A DNA stretch of 64,000 bases from Alopecurus myosuroides (Eukaryota > Streptophyta > Magnoliopsida > Poales > Poaceae), in NCBI GenBank assembly GCA_028641055.1, contig CM054062.1:187363958-187427957 (forward strand), read 5' to 3'. The stretch's first letter is position 1, and each line of letters starts with the position of its first letter. Positions 47,816 to 60,008 of this stretch are shown here, in pieces. A program made the position numbers and the translations under genes. The notes below the pieces were generated by a model, which saw only the letters and a program-made list of their open reading frames with translations, did no database searches and had not been told where the DNA came from.

Positions 47816-49262
47816 GTGATAGGAAGCGGGACTGACAGAGGAAATTGTGTGCTCGACTGCGGTAACTGAAACTCGACAGCTAACTGACGGACTGAAACCT
47901 TCATCGCTAGCAGGCACGGACGCGGAGGTCCAGACGGCGATCACCACGGCTCGATGGCCGGTTCGCAGAGCAGAACGGAGGGAGGAGGAAGGAGCGGTGC
48001 GGGGGGGGGGGGGGGTGAGGCTCACCTCGAGGGGTCCGAGCGCGCAGGGATATCGTGACGAGGCGGTGGTCGATCGGGGACACCACGGTTCCGTCCGCGT
48101 CGAGGGCGAGCTCGCTGGTGGCCGTCCGTGGAGGCAAGCGCTCGCCCGCGGGGTTGCAGAGGTAGCGGCCAACACGGCAGCTCCGTTCCCGCGGTCGGCA
48201 ACCCGCGGCACCTACCCTTTCCCCGCCGCCGTGGTGATTCCTCCTCCGGCCATGGAAGGTTCAGTGGGTGCAGAGGCTATACAGAGAGAGAGGGAGGTGG
48301 AGGAGATGGAAGATGGCGGCGGCAGAGGAATCATGCGGGGCTAGGGATAGCGAGCAACGGGGAGGGCTCGGTTTTAAGGAGCAGTGGAGCTCGGTACGGC
48401 GCACATCGGAGGAGGGGGAGGTGATAACCCACGGTGGAGATGCAGTCGTACATGCTGACGACATGTCGAGGAGGAAGACGACAAGGATGAAGGGGTACTG
48501 GGCCAGAAGGGGTGGGCTGGCCTGTTTAGCTCACCCCTCTCTCTTTTCATTTTTATTTTTATTTTTCCTTATTTATTTTTTTGTAAAGGATGAAAGGGGA
48601 AAAGGGATAGAATTTGGAGGGGTTTATTTTATTAAATATTTTTATTACTTTTCAAAACAGAAAAAGAAAGCAAATGTTAGCATTATTTTTCACAAGTTTG
48701 AAAGTTTTAATTTGATTTAAAATTGTTAGTTGAATTTTTCAATTAGGGTTTGAGGGTGTTTATTTGATAATTAAAGTTTAGTAATTTGCAAAACAATAAT
48801 TAAAAGTAAGGTTAGTTATTGATTTCAAAATTGGTAATATTAGTTTGATTTTAAGTGGTTTAGTTGAATTTCAAATAAGGTTTGATTTTAGGAATTGTGG
48901 AAATAAACAAATTTTATTTAATAAGCTCAAGCAATTTTGCAAACATTATTGAATTTAATAGTTGGCAAGAATTTTAATGTTTAAACCACAATTTGAATCA
49001 TGTCAATTATGATTTGATTTGAAATTTAATTTTCCATTAGGGTGTTTGATAAAAAGGAATTTTTAGTCAGTAAGCAATTTAAATAACTTCAAACTATTGG
49101 AAACAATTGGAGTTGTTTGGTTGCAATTTTTGAATTGAAAAATTTGGACATGTGTGAAAGTTTAAGGTGGTTTTGAATTTTGAGTTGTTTTGAAAACAGA
49201 ATGCAATGCTTATGTGATGCATGTGATGCAAAGCAAAAGGAAACAAACACTTTCTACTAAGG

Positions 49263-49281
49263 GTAACACCCCAGGTGTTAC
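49263..49281. repeat. Stem-loop at the LTR terminus
   Basis: GTAACACC-CCA-GGTGTTAC, an 8-bp perfect stem with a 3-nt loop, one base inside the LTR end. Same in the other LTR (54295-54313). Confidence 0.7.
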
Positions 49282-49282
49282 A

Positions 49283-49758
49283 GACGACACCACTAACAAG
49301 GGATTGCGCCCTCGCAATCCACCTGCTAACCCGGGAGGGGAAAGAAGTTCGACTATCGATTCTTCGTGCTTCCAGTTGATCTCCTCGACACCACTAACAA
49401 GGGATTCTTGCTCGGAGTGACGACGATGTTCTCCCACCAGGAATCTTCCGATGATCGAACCTATTAGGTTAAAGGCTCAGAAAACGTCCAACCACGTAGG
49501 ATCCTAACACTTTGAAAGATAGACAAGGGAGGAGACTCCAAAACAAATAAGATGGAAGGGGAAATAGAATAGGGATAAGGAGAAAACAAGAATCCTATTG
49601 AGATATTTTCCAAAATAGTTTAGCAGAAAATAGTTTTTGACATTCTAGAAACAACGACCGTTAGCGAGGTTATCCTACAGGCTTTGCGGACCCGTTGCTT
49701 CGATAACCATTCGTATCGAAACAATCTCGGGAATCGGAACCAAGGCTCTGATACCATT
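49283..49758 (-). other. Minimal internal region of the LTR-dominated element
   Basis: 476 bp with the primer site at its right end. A 21-bp sequence starting CGACACCACTAACAAGGGAT occurs at 49285 and 49386. A short minus frame (49437-49210) beginning MGEHRRHSEQ crosses into the LTR, and I do not consider it a gene. No convincing PPT is seen. Confidence 0.6.
49744..49756 (-). promoter_or_regulatory. Primer-binding site (iMet) of the LTR-dominated element
   Basis: TGGTATCAGAGCC on minus, two bases beyond the right LTR end. Confidence 0.85.
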
Positions 49759-52700
49759 TCTGACGCCCCGAGATCGGGCACTATGCAGATTTCAGCATTC
49801 CCGCCAAAATCCACATAATAACCGATTCCAGGTTGCCACTTGTGATAACATTACAACAGTTCACGAATAATCCACAACAACAACAGAAAAGATATATACA
49901 AGATGACTCAAACGAGCCAAGGATACAACTAATACAATACAAAGATCCAAATAACAGCGGAATAAACAACATATCGTCCGTCTACGGACAAGATCCAAAT
50001 TGGACTAAGAGTCCTGAAGATAAACGAGAGCGTCCAATCCCTGCCCAGGCCAAGCCGGAGGGATTCCCAAGCTAACGTCGTCAGACTTCAAACCTGTTGA
50101 CTGCAATATTGAATATGCAGCCACGAAAAAGGATTCGTGGGTCAGTACGGTTAAGTACTGGCAAGTGGATAAACCATACTCACAAGATACCGGCATAGCC
50201 AGTCATCACAAGATACAAATACTTTGGGATCAACGGAAAAGGAAGGGGTTATTGCAATTAAGCGACAGCGGGCTGCACTAACCAACTACAGAAACACACT
50301 ACAACATCCGGCTAAAATAGGGGGGATAAGATAGCGTATTGGAACCAACTACAACTACTCACCAAACAAACCCATCCAATGTTACCCCCTACTAAGGAAG
50401 CAACCCAAGGATAACTCACACTGTTGGATTAATGATGTTCAACTTATTGTGTCAATAAGACTAGTACTAGTCAAGTTATCATTAGTTAGGTGTAAGTTGT
50501 TCTGAGTACTTGTTACCCAGTACTTTCACCAAGTTAACCATAACCGCGGAAAACACGGCTTCTCGAGAAGATTTACCCTGCAGGGGTGCACCAATTTGGT
50601 CGTACACGTAAGAATAACCCGCCAGACGGGGGATCAACCCACCAAGCGAGGTACTCAACACAACCCAACTCTTCTTCGCATCAAGCCCAAAGAACCCCGT
50701 GCAGTGAGCGCACGGCTAATCAAGCCCCACGAAGAAAAGGGGACCCTCATAGCACTCTAAGAACGTGTCTCCCTAAATGCCGACTACAAAAGTTCCACCC
50801 GGTTACCAAGGGTTCGCAAGAACATGCATGCGGCAAATGGAAAACCCGAACTAAATGAGGCGATTTGGACGAGATGCGAATCGAATCAAATTGAGGGGGG
50901 CGCCCATACTCGCTTCCCACATGCGGTTAGTGCGCTCATCATGGATCAGTAGACAAGACCCTTTTCCTATTAGGGTCGACACTAGCAGGCTTCAAAACCA
51001 CGCCGGGCCTCCTGCCGGTGCCTTATCATGAAATTATTATTACCCAAAGCATTAACATGTTGTTGATTGAACTGAAACCCAACTATCAAACTAAACAGGT
51101 GATATGAAATTAACAACAAGACTTGAGCGCAAACAACACTAAGCATGCAACTACGACACGAGGGCCAACAGAGTAAACAAACAACAGTTAATAGGAAGTG
51201 GAAGGAAAAGGCTATATCATGGCTGCAAGGTAAACAATATGATAGGATCGAGACACAAGCATCGTATCAACAGGCTAGAATAAGAACAACGGAAATAATC
51301 GGTAACAAGTGATGAAAGGCAGCCATATGGCAGCAAGTGAGTATACTTGCCTGAGATCCAGCAAGTAGAGGTACATCCACAACACTTGTCGTTGCTCACA
51401 TCATCTCAACGTCCTATCCGGGAAGAAGCAACGAACCTCGAACAAACACCGGATGCAACAATTACAACTACGGCAAAAGACCCAGCATGATCAAGATATG
51501 GATGCATGACAATTTAATGGATGCATAGAAATAAACTAGTTGACATGATAAACAGATTTAAATGGACCCATATGCAATTTGAGTTGCATATTAAAAGCCC
51601 ATGAAATATGGTTGAAACAATTGTTTTACAACTAATCATCATGTGTAAGTGAATTAGCATGATGCATGGATGAGCAAAACAACAAAATAACAACAATAGA
51701 ACCAATTGGAAATAAGGGTTACCCATTTTGAAATTCACTTATTAAGTGTTGGGAATTTTGGTTACTTAAAGGTGTCACACAAGCATTTGTTGTTTTCATT
51801 AAGTTTAATTGTTCAAAACAGACAACAAGGTTCATATTTGATTAGAACACAAAATTTTAGGTGGATTACATGCTTCAATTATTGGAAAAGGAATTACAAT
51901 GATTTAATTATGAATTAAACAAGGTTAAACAAATTTTAATTGAATTTAATTCAAGTTTGAATATTATTTGAATTTTATTTGTTCAAAACATAAATTCAAA
52001 TTCATATTTGAAAAGGTTATGTTTTTCTGGTTTGAAAACATATTTTATTTGTTGGAAAACAATTTCAGATGATTTAGTTAAGCATATTACCAATTTAAAT
52101 GCATTAATTAATAGATGAAACAATTATTCAATTTAAATGTGGCAAACCAGGAAACAAAGTTGATATTCAAGTGTGGCATGTGATTTTGGATGAAATTCAT
52201 GTTTTGAGTATTTAATTTGGAGCAACCATTTGAAAGTTATTAATTATGCCATTTGTTTTGTCATTTTTAAGAATTATTAAATAGCATTAATTTTAATTGC
52301 CCAAAATGCAAAACAAAGTTGATAAACAGAAAGTACATTGAATTTGGACTGAAAAACATATTTTATTTGTGTTATTTGAATTAATTATGGAATTAACCAA
52401 ATTTGAGATGAATTGTTTAAATTTGAAATTTGAAACAATTTGAATTGTGCAAAACAGAAAACAAATGCTTTGAATAGGTGGATAATTAAATTTGGGTCAA
52501 GATACATATTTTATTTTTATTATTTGGACTTAGGAAATAAAAGTTATTAACATTTCATTTCAGGGACCAAACTGCAAGGAAAAAGGACTTAGAGGGGAAC
52601 AGGAATTTTATACAGGCCCCTGGGGTGTTTTTACACCCAGTGCCCCCCTGGCCTGAGCCGCTGCCGTGCGGGCCCAGCGCCAACGTGGCGGTTTGTGGAA

Positions 52701-54314
52701 GGTGAGGTGGCTCACAGGGCCACCGACTGGCGGACCCTGGCCCCTGCGCGAACAATTGTCAAAAAAAGGGGTGGGCTTTATCCCACCGCGGGGATCGAAC
52801 CCGGGTTGCCCAGCGGTGCGGAACGGAACTGAACCAATGCGCTACTCGTGTGGTTGTGATAGGAAGCGGGACTGACAGAGGAAATTGTGTGCTCGACTGC
52901 GGTAACTGAAACTCGACAGCTAACTGACGGACTGAAACCTTCATCGCTAGCAGGCACGGACGTGGAGGTCCAGACGGCGATCACCACGGCTCGATGGCCG
53001 GTTCGCAGAGCAGAACGGAGGGAGGAGGAAGGAGCGGTGCGGGGGGGGGGTGAGGCTCACCTCGAGGGGTCCGAGCGCGCAGGGATATCGTGACGAGGCG
53101 GTGGTCGATCGGGGACAGCACGGTTCCGTCCGCGTCGAGGGCGAGCTCGCCGGCGGCCGTCCGTGGAGGCAAGCGCTCGCCCGCGGGGTTGCAGAGGTAG
53201 CGGCCAACGCGGCAGCTCCGTTCCCGCGGTCGGCAACCCGCGGAACCTACCCTTTCCCCGCCGCCGTGGTGATTCCTCCTCCGGCCATGGAAGGTTCAGT
53301 GGGTACAGAGGCTATACAGAGAGAGAGGGAGGTGGAGGAGATGGAAGATGGCGGCGGCAGAGGAATCATGCGGGGCTAGGGCTAGCGAGCAACAGGGAGG
53401 GCTCAGTTTTAAGGAGCAGTGGAGCTCGGTACGGCGCACATCGGAGGAGGGGGAGGTGATAACCCACAGTGGCGATGCAGTCGTACATGCTGACGACATG
53501 TCGAGGAGGAAGACGACAAGGATGAAGGGGTACTGGGCCAGAAGGGGTGGGCTGGCCTGTTTAGCTCACCCCTCTCTCTTTTCATTTTTATTTTTATTTT
53601 TCCTTATTTTTTTTGTAAAGGATGAAAGGGGAAAAGAGATAGAATTTGGAGGGGTTTATTTTATTAAATATTTTTATTACTTTTCAAAACAGAAAAAGAG
53701 AGCAAATGTTAGCATTATTTTTCACAAGTTTGAAAGTTTTAATTTGATTTAAAATTGTTAGTTGAATTTTTCAATTAGGGTTTGAGGGTGTTTATTTGAT
53801 AATTAAAGTTTAGTTATTTGCAAAACAATAATTAAAAGTAAGGTTAGTTATTGATTTCAAAATTGGTAATATTAGTTTGATTTTAAGTGGTTTAGTTGAA
53901 TTTCAAATAAGGTTTGATTTTGGGAATTGTGGAAATAAACAAATTTTATTTAATAAGCTCAAGCAATTTTGCAAACATTATTGAATTTAATAGTTGGCAA
54001 GAATTTTAATGTTTAAACCACAATTTGAATCATGTCAATTATGATTTGATTTGAAATTTAATTTGCCATTAGGGTGTTTGATAAAAAGGAATTTTTAGTC
54101 AGTAAGCAATTTAAATAACTTCAAACTATTGGAAACAATTGGAGTTGTTTGGTTGCAATTTTTGAATTGAAAAATTTGGACATGTGTGAAAGTTTAAGGT
54201 GGTTTTGAATTTTGAGTTGTTTTGAAAACAGAATGCAATGCTTATGTGATGCATTTGATGCAAATCAAAAGGAAACAAACACTTTCTACTAAGGGTAACA
54301 CCCCAGGTGTTACA
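49759..54314 (-). repeat. 5' LTR of the LTR-dominated element
   Basis: 4556 bp. Matches 44706-49282 with scattered changes. The G run is 10 instead of 15 (53041-53050), and a short AATTAATTATG repeat unit present near 47335 is missing. The inner end is CAGA instead of CACA. Confidence 0.85.
52760..52855 (-). other. tRNA-like segment, second LTR copy
   Basis: A-box-like word at 52844-52834, B box GGTTCGATCCC at 52801-52791, hairpin at 52787-52770 and a T run at 52767-52761. All elements are unchanged from the copy at 47720-47815. Confidence 0.45.
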
Positions 54315-54319
54315 CTCAC

Positions 54320-55896
54320 ATCATAAAACCTGTGGTCATGTTTTCTGATTTTAGTTTTCGCTTGGGGACAAGCGGAGTCTAAGCTTGGGGGAGTTGATAT
54401 GTCCATTTTGCATCACTATTTTATATGACAATTTTGCCTTATTCGTTGATATTTTCCCTATTAGAGCACTATACTTATGTTATTTCGTTGTTTTCTCTCT
54501 GTTTAAAGTTTTACAGAATTATTTATCAGAGTCAGAAATCATCTGGAAAAAGCACCTGTCAAAAGGGATATTTTTTGGACGTCAGAAAAATCGGGAAAAA
54601 TCAAAAAACAAAGTTTTGTCAAAAATCACTAGGGGAGCCCGAAGGGCAGCCAGAGGGGAGCCAGGGGGCATCCAAGTGCCTCCTAGGCGCGACCCCCTCT
54701 TGGCCACGCCTGGTGGGCCCTAGCCCTCCATCTGGCTCTCCTTCGGGGTACATACCCCCGTGACCTAAAAATACCGAGGAGGCACTTCGTAGGCTTTTTC
54801 CGCCGCCTCTTCACGGCAAAAACAACAGAGAGAAGGGAACACCTTCCAAGCGGGGAGATTCCGTCGGGGAAATTCTCTTCCGGGGGGGAGGACCTTCACC
54901 ACCGTCACCGTCAAAACACCGGGCATCATCAAGATCATCATCTTCATCGTCATCGCCATCAGCACCATCATCCTCACCATCCACCTACATCCCGCTGTAA
55001 CAATTAGGATTCTATATCGTTGTTTTCCACTAGATCTCTCTCCTGGTGTGGATTACTTGTTTGTAGTTGATGCTTATGAGATTTATCGGTGCTTGCACTT
55101 TATGACCAGATTGTTATTCATCCATTTATCACCTCTGATCATGTACCATATGATGTGTTGTGAGTAGATCGTTTAGTTCTTGAGGGCATGGGAGAAGTCT
55201 AGATATTAGTAATCATGTTTCGTTGAATAATATTTACCGGTTTGATATTTAAGTTATGTTGTTATTTATCTAGTGGTGTTATGTGAACGTCGACTACATA
55301 GCACTTCACCTTTTAAGGTCCTAGAGGAATGAATCGTGTGTTGGATTGCTTATGGTGGGTTGCTGGAATGACAGAAACCTAAACCCCATCTTGCAATACT
55401 TCACATAAGGGAGTAGTAGATACCACGATTTTATTGCTACGGTTATTATTTCTTAATTAATTTCTTGTATTTGCAGACACTTGCAAGTAGTGTAATCGTA
55501 AGTGTGCATTAGTCTTGGATAGGAAGGTGCACTAGCATAGGTCTACCCACATAATACTTACAAAAACGATAAAGATTAATCAACGGCGTGTGATGAAAAT
55601 AACTAGACGAAACCTCCCATGTGTCCTCACGAACGTTTTAGCCATTAGAAGAAGTACTGCCGGCTTGTCCTTTGTGCTAAAAAGGATTGGGACACTTGCA
55701 TCAACTATTTACCTTTATTGTTATTTACTTGTTATCGCTTTATTACTATTATAAAAATCCCTAAAAAATTGTTCTCTAGTTTCTACAGTGAAACCTTGCT
55801 CGAAACTATTTATCAATACCTTCAGCTCCTCGTTGGGTTCAATACTCTTATTTACCGAAAGGGCTACGATTGATCCCCTACTCTTGTGGGTCATCG
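54320..55896 (+). mobile_element. Gypsy-type element, 3' end with PPT and 3' LTR
   Basis: Internal sequence 54320-54380, PPT AAGCTTGGGGGAG (54381-54393) and LTR 54395-55896 starting TGATATGTCC and ending near GGGTCATCG. It resembles in style the tRNA-Asp-primed elements of Triticeae (similar PPT). The 5' part is missing beyond 44362. A GC-rich transcribed leader with an ATC/ACC-rich tract lies at 54893-54990. Confidence 0.6.
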
Positions 55897-56926
55897 ATGA
55901 ACGATCAAGGAATTTCATGAGTTGGAATTATCGAAAGGATTTGCATGAAATTAAGTGGGATCTGAATGTCTCACCTATTTGAATATGAGGATGTCATATT
56001 TAAGTGTGAGCCAAGTAGCTTGTATATTTAAATATGTAGTGTCATATTTGATTTGGAGCTGGAGAGCTTGCCTAATCAAATATATAGATGCCATATTTGA
56101 GTGGGAGCTAAATCCTTATATGTGAATGCCATATAATAAGTGGTACTAGTGGAATTAATTATTAGTAATTATAGAAAGAAATGAAGTTTAAAGTGTTTAT
56201 AAAATTCTGAGGAGTCAGAATAGAATAAACCAATAAAGAAGGTCTTGATTGGAAATATAAAACATTTGATTGATGGTTATAGGATATGATGCATCACTAT
56301 GTAGATATCATAGTTGGCAACATATAAAACTATGTTATGAGTTCAACATGATATGACCCATGTTCTTAGGAAGAACAAATGCTGAAATGAATTTGGTGAA
56401 ATTCACATGTTCGTAGGAAGAACGAATACTATGGAAATTTATTGTAAATTTGCTGGCATGAAATTAGGAATATATAAAGATTGGTGGATCTAACAGTAAA
56501 AGTTACATTAGAAAGCCTAGGAGCATGGTGGAAACATCAAGATGATGTGAAAATAGAGTATAAGAACTTATATTGATTTAGAAGTATTTCATTGTTTCAA
56601 AATGAATAAAATATAATATATTTTAGAGAAAGTTTGTTTGTCCGACTAAGTGTGTTTCTAGTGTACTTGATTGATCAAGAGCACAAGGGAAACATAAGTC
56701 TCACTTAGTTACCAATTAGTTATATTCTTGAATGTTTTCGTAATAAGGATTGATGTCAGGTAAGGTGACATCAAAAGATTTGCAAAGAACATACATAACT
56801 GTATTGTACAGACAATTGACAAAACATATTCCACAAGCAAGTTTGATCAGAAACACTTATATGATAAGGTGTTATGATTAAATAAAATGCATTTACTTTA
56901 TCCGTACTCTAGTGCATGTGGGAGAC
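55897..56926 (+). mobile_element. Decayed 3' internal region of a Copia element
   Basis: AT-rich with no open frame. It lies upstream of a GTGGGAGAC polypurine tract (56918-56926) and a Copia LTR, so by position it is the pol end and 3' untranslated part. Short motifs repeat near 56025-56150 (ATATGCCATATTTGAGTGG-like words). Confidence 0.45.
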
Positions 56927-58718
56927 TAAAGGAGATATGCCCTAGAGAAAAATAAATAATAAGATATTATTTATTATATCTCATTAAAAGTTTATAATGA
57001 GTTTTATTATCATGCTATAATTGTATTAATAGGAAACGTTAATACATGTGTGATATATAAACAAACCAGAGTCCCTAGTAATCCTCTGTACAAACTAGTT
57101 CATTGGGAAATTGATAATCAAGGGTTTCACGATCATGTGACATTTATGTCAATTGACAATGAGGTCATTTCATTAGTTGAATGAGATGATGTACATACCA
57201 TTATAAGCATTGCAACATGATTGTGTCACAATTTCCATCCTTGTAATATTAGTAAGATATAATATCCTAATCCTCGGACCATGTGATCATATTTAATCAA
57301 TGTCTTGGAGGTTACTTTGATTACATCAACGTCACATTGTGAAAGGGTGATTATAAAGGTGTGCATCAGGTATGACAAAGAGACAGGTTGAGTCTTATGT
57401 ATCAAGATTAGTATTTGTTCATCCACGTGAAGGAGAGATACTCTGGGCCCCACTTAATGAGATTACATTCATGAAGCTGCAGCATATGACTAGGTCATGG
57501 GATGTAATATCACGGTAACGAGTAAAGAAATTCTTGTCGGTAACGAGATTGAACATGACATAGAGATGTCAACGATCGTATCTCAGAGAAGATATGTATC
57601 TGAGTAACAAAAGGAATAGGAAACTTTGATCATGGTTCAACGACATTTAATTCTGAAATGCACAGGGGTCACTATGGGCATCTAGGTCCCGCTGTTAATC
57701 ATTGATCGGAGAGGCTTCTCGATCATGTCTCGAATATTCTCGAACCAGGGATAACACACTTAAGGGCTCGATGACGCTCGGAGATCGTTATAGCAAACAT
57801 CAGAATAAAGAATGAGAGAGACCGAAAGGGTTCCGGAGAATGGGAAAAACATCAGAATGGTTCCAAAAAGGACCGAAAGAGTTCGGGGTGATTCGGAAGG
57901 TGGTCTGGAGTCACTTTAATTAAATAACATGTAAATATATTAATTATGAATTAAAGATATTTATATGCTAATTTAATATTAAATTAAATATTTTTTAATA
58001 TATAATTTAAATTAGTGTTAATTAATTAATTTAAAAAAGGAAAAGGAGGCAGCCCACAAAGGGAGTGCGGATTCCCCTCATGGGCCTTAGGGCCCATGCA
58101 GCTAAGGAAGGGGGGGTGTGAATTCCCCCTCCCACATCCTCTCCCTTTTGTCCCACATGGGGGAGCTAAAGGGAGGTGCACCCCTCCTCCTTCTATATAA
58201 AGAGAGGCATAGGACACCTTTTTAACACAGAAAATTGAGGGAAAATCCCAATAAATAGTCGGTTGAGGTTTTCCCCTCCACCCACTATCTCTCTCCTAGT
58301 GTGTGGCCCTAAAGTCTGGACCGTGTGCGGGTGACTTCTCCCTCTTTAGACCACCTCCGTTCTGTGAGAATTCCGTCAAGGAGATCTACTTGCGCAACCT
58401 CTGCCGAATCGGAGAACGGGAGTCAACGTCAAGCACCGTACATGTGCAAGTACTTTGAGGTGATCTAGTTTCAGCGCTAGCAACTCCGTCTTTGCACCAG
58501 GGTCGTCATCAAATCATCGAGTTCTTCATGACCTTGAGGTCGGCTTCGCCGTCTTCCTCATCAACTCTTGCGCGAGAACATAATCCCTACGTTTCAGTCT
58601 ACAAGAGGTATGTTACCGAAACACCGTAATCGTTACCGCATTACTAATAGATAGATCATGTCTAGTTTATGGAGTTTGCCAGTAGGATTTTTTTGTTATT
58701 CTACTATGAACCCCTTCG
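56927..58718 (+). repeat. 3' LTR of a decayed BARE/Angela-type Copia
   Basis: Starts TAAAGGAGATATGCCCTAGA (TG mutated to TA) and ends near ACCCCTTCG. Its order of motifs parallels the LTR at 23325-24994 (minus): GATATGCCC, TAATACATGTGTG, CTTAAGGGCTCGATGACG. TATATAAA at 58194-58201 precedes a leader. No primer site follows, which fits a 3' LTR. Confidence 0.65.
58194..58201 (+). promoter_or_regulatory. Copia LTR TATA box
   Basis: TATATAAA followed by GAGAGGCATAGG and a CT-rich leader, the normal LTR layout. Confidence 0.5.
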
Positions 58719-60008
58719 TTATCTTCTGCACCCTTCCTGGCGCACAATCGTCACCGTGCGCAGGCGCCCACTCACCTCTGCGGCGGAGGCAAAGGCGTGT
58801 CAGGCCCTTGCGGGGGGTCATGGGTGCAATAGTGCGTTGTTCTCCCGCGAGAGAGGCCTCGTGAGACTACGCTAGCCTCTGGAGGGTCTTGCTTGATTTT
58901 TCCTCACGAGGAAAGACTCGCGAGGCGGTCCACAACGGAGCGTGCTCTCCAGCTGATGTCCCTCCTCCAAGGGCGGAAACTTGTAGAGGCAATTACCTCG
59001 CGAGGCGCGGATAAGTCCTCGCGAGGCCTTGAGGCTGGTTCACACTTTGACTGAGACGCCAAGTGTTGACATCTGGGGCTAGGGCAGGCGGCCCATGGCA
59101 CCCTAGTTTTCACTGGGCTGACACATCGCTTGCGCCTTAATTTCTCCCCGCCCGACGTAGACTCCCCCATGCCCCAGCGAGAAATCTCACCAGATCCAAC
59201 ACATCTTTCCCCGCTGCCATGTGGCCCATCAACAACTACCTCGGCGCGGCTAGGGCCCACAAGTTGCCACCGCCAACACCGCTCACGACCGTGGAGAAGG
59301 CCGATCGCGCGAATCACGACGAGCAGTAGGGCTGCAACCACGACGACAAGGACGAAGGCCGCTATTGACGAGCTCGTGCGTGCCGGGGGCTCTGGCATGG
59401 CACCCGCGACCACGAGGCCCAGGGATCGCACGGTATCGTCCCTCCTCGGTTGCCGGCCACGGTCTTGGCAGTCCTCCCGACGAAGGAGAGCGAGGACGAA
59501 GCGAGCAGCGAGGAGGATTTGTCCTACGCCGACAATGACGAGGAGCTCCTCAAGCTCATGGCGGCCAAGTCCAAGCGCGGTGAGAGCCAGCAAGCGATGC
59601 GTCATCATCGCTTCAAGGACGCGGTCGAGGTCTACAACGCCGCCCAGCTCGGGCACGGGTTTCCATGCATATACGGAGCATTAAGCCAAGCACAGCGAGT
59701 GGGACGCCGACGACACAGCGACGCTGACGATGCTGGCCCGATGAATCCCGGTGCGCCTTTTGGAGATCTAGGCTTAGGGTTCAATGATAAACTAGGGTTC
59801 ATCATCTATGTAAATTAATTTAGTTTATGCCTTTATTTTGCAACGAACTATGAAGATCAACTATGCGTTCGTCCGTTCGTTCCCATGATTGTTTTTTTAA
59901 TCCAATTTTCTTTTCAGTTTTTATTCCATGCGGAGATTTTTGGGACGGAAAATCACCCAAAACACGTTCACTGCTAGAGCTTTCTTATCGTCTCCTCCCT
60001 CTATTTCA
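58719..60008. other. GC-rich unassigned region
   Basis: Rich in CG with several short frames on both strands. The most protein-like is plus 59450-59818 (SEDEASSEEDLSYADNDEEL, then LMAAKSKRGESQQAMRHH), which could be a captured gene fragment, but I recognise no domain. A cluster of CCTCGCGAGG palindromes lies at 58902-59026. It may be part of a DNA transposon. Confidence 0.3.
58902..59026. repeat. Cluster of CCTCGCGAGG-type palindromes
   Basis: CCTCACGAGG (58902), CTCGCGAG (58917), CCTCGCGAGG (58996) and CCTCGCGAGG (59017). The last two start 21 bp apart. Possible subterminal repeats of a DNA transposon. Confidence 0.5.

Larger units (their letters stand above)
44706..49282 (-). repeat. 3' LTR of the LTR-dominated element
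   Basis: 4577 bp. On minus it starts TGTAACACC and ends GGCGTCACA. It contains a GC-rich block (47580-48540) with a 15-G run (48001-48015), a tRNA-like Pol III box pair (47720-47815) and a terminal stem-loop. Small frames in the GC block are not convincing genes. Confidence 0.85.
44706..54314 (-). mobile_element. LTR element with two 4.6-kb LTRs and a 476-bp internal region
   Basis: LTRs 44706-49282 and 49759-54314 flank only 49283-49758. The target duplication CTCAC is perfect (44701-44705 and 54315-54319). The iMet primer site (49744-49756) is on minus, next to the right LTR, so the element reads right to left. Over 95% of it is LTR and no protein domain is visible. LTR starts of the TGTAACACC type and an iMet primer recall long-LTR Gypsy chromoviruses (inference). 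It must depend on another element for all proteins. Confidence 0.85.

Noticed and set aside
47847..48424. Frames of 98-165 codons in the GC block of the 4.6-kb LTR
   Set aside because: Sister-LTR copies differ in length because of the G-run length, and frames exist on both strands. No domain.
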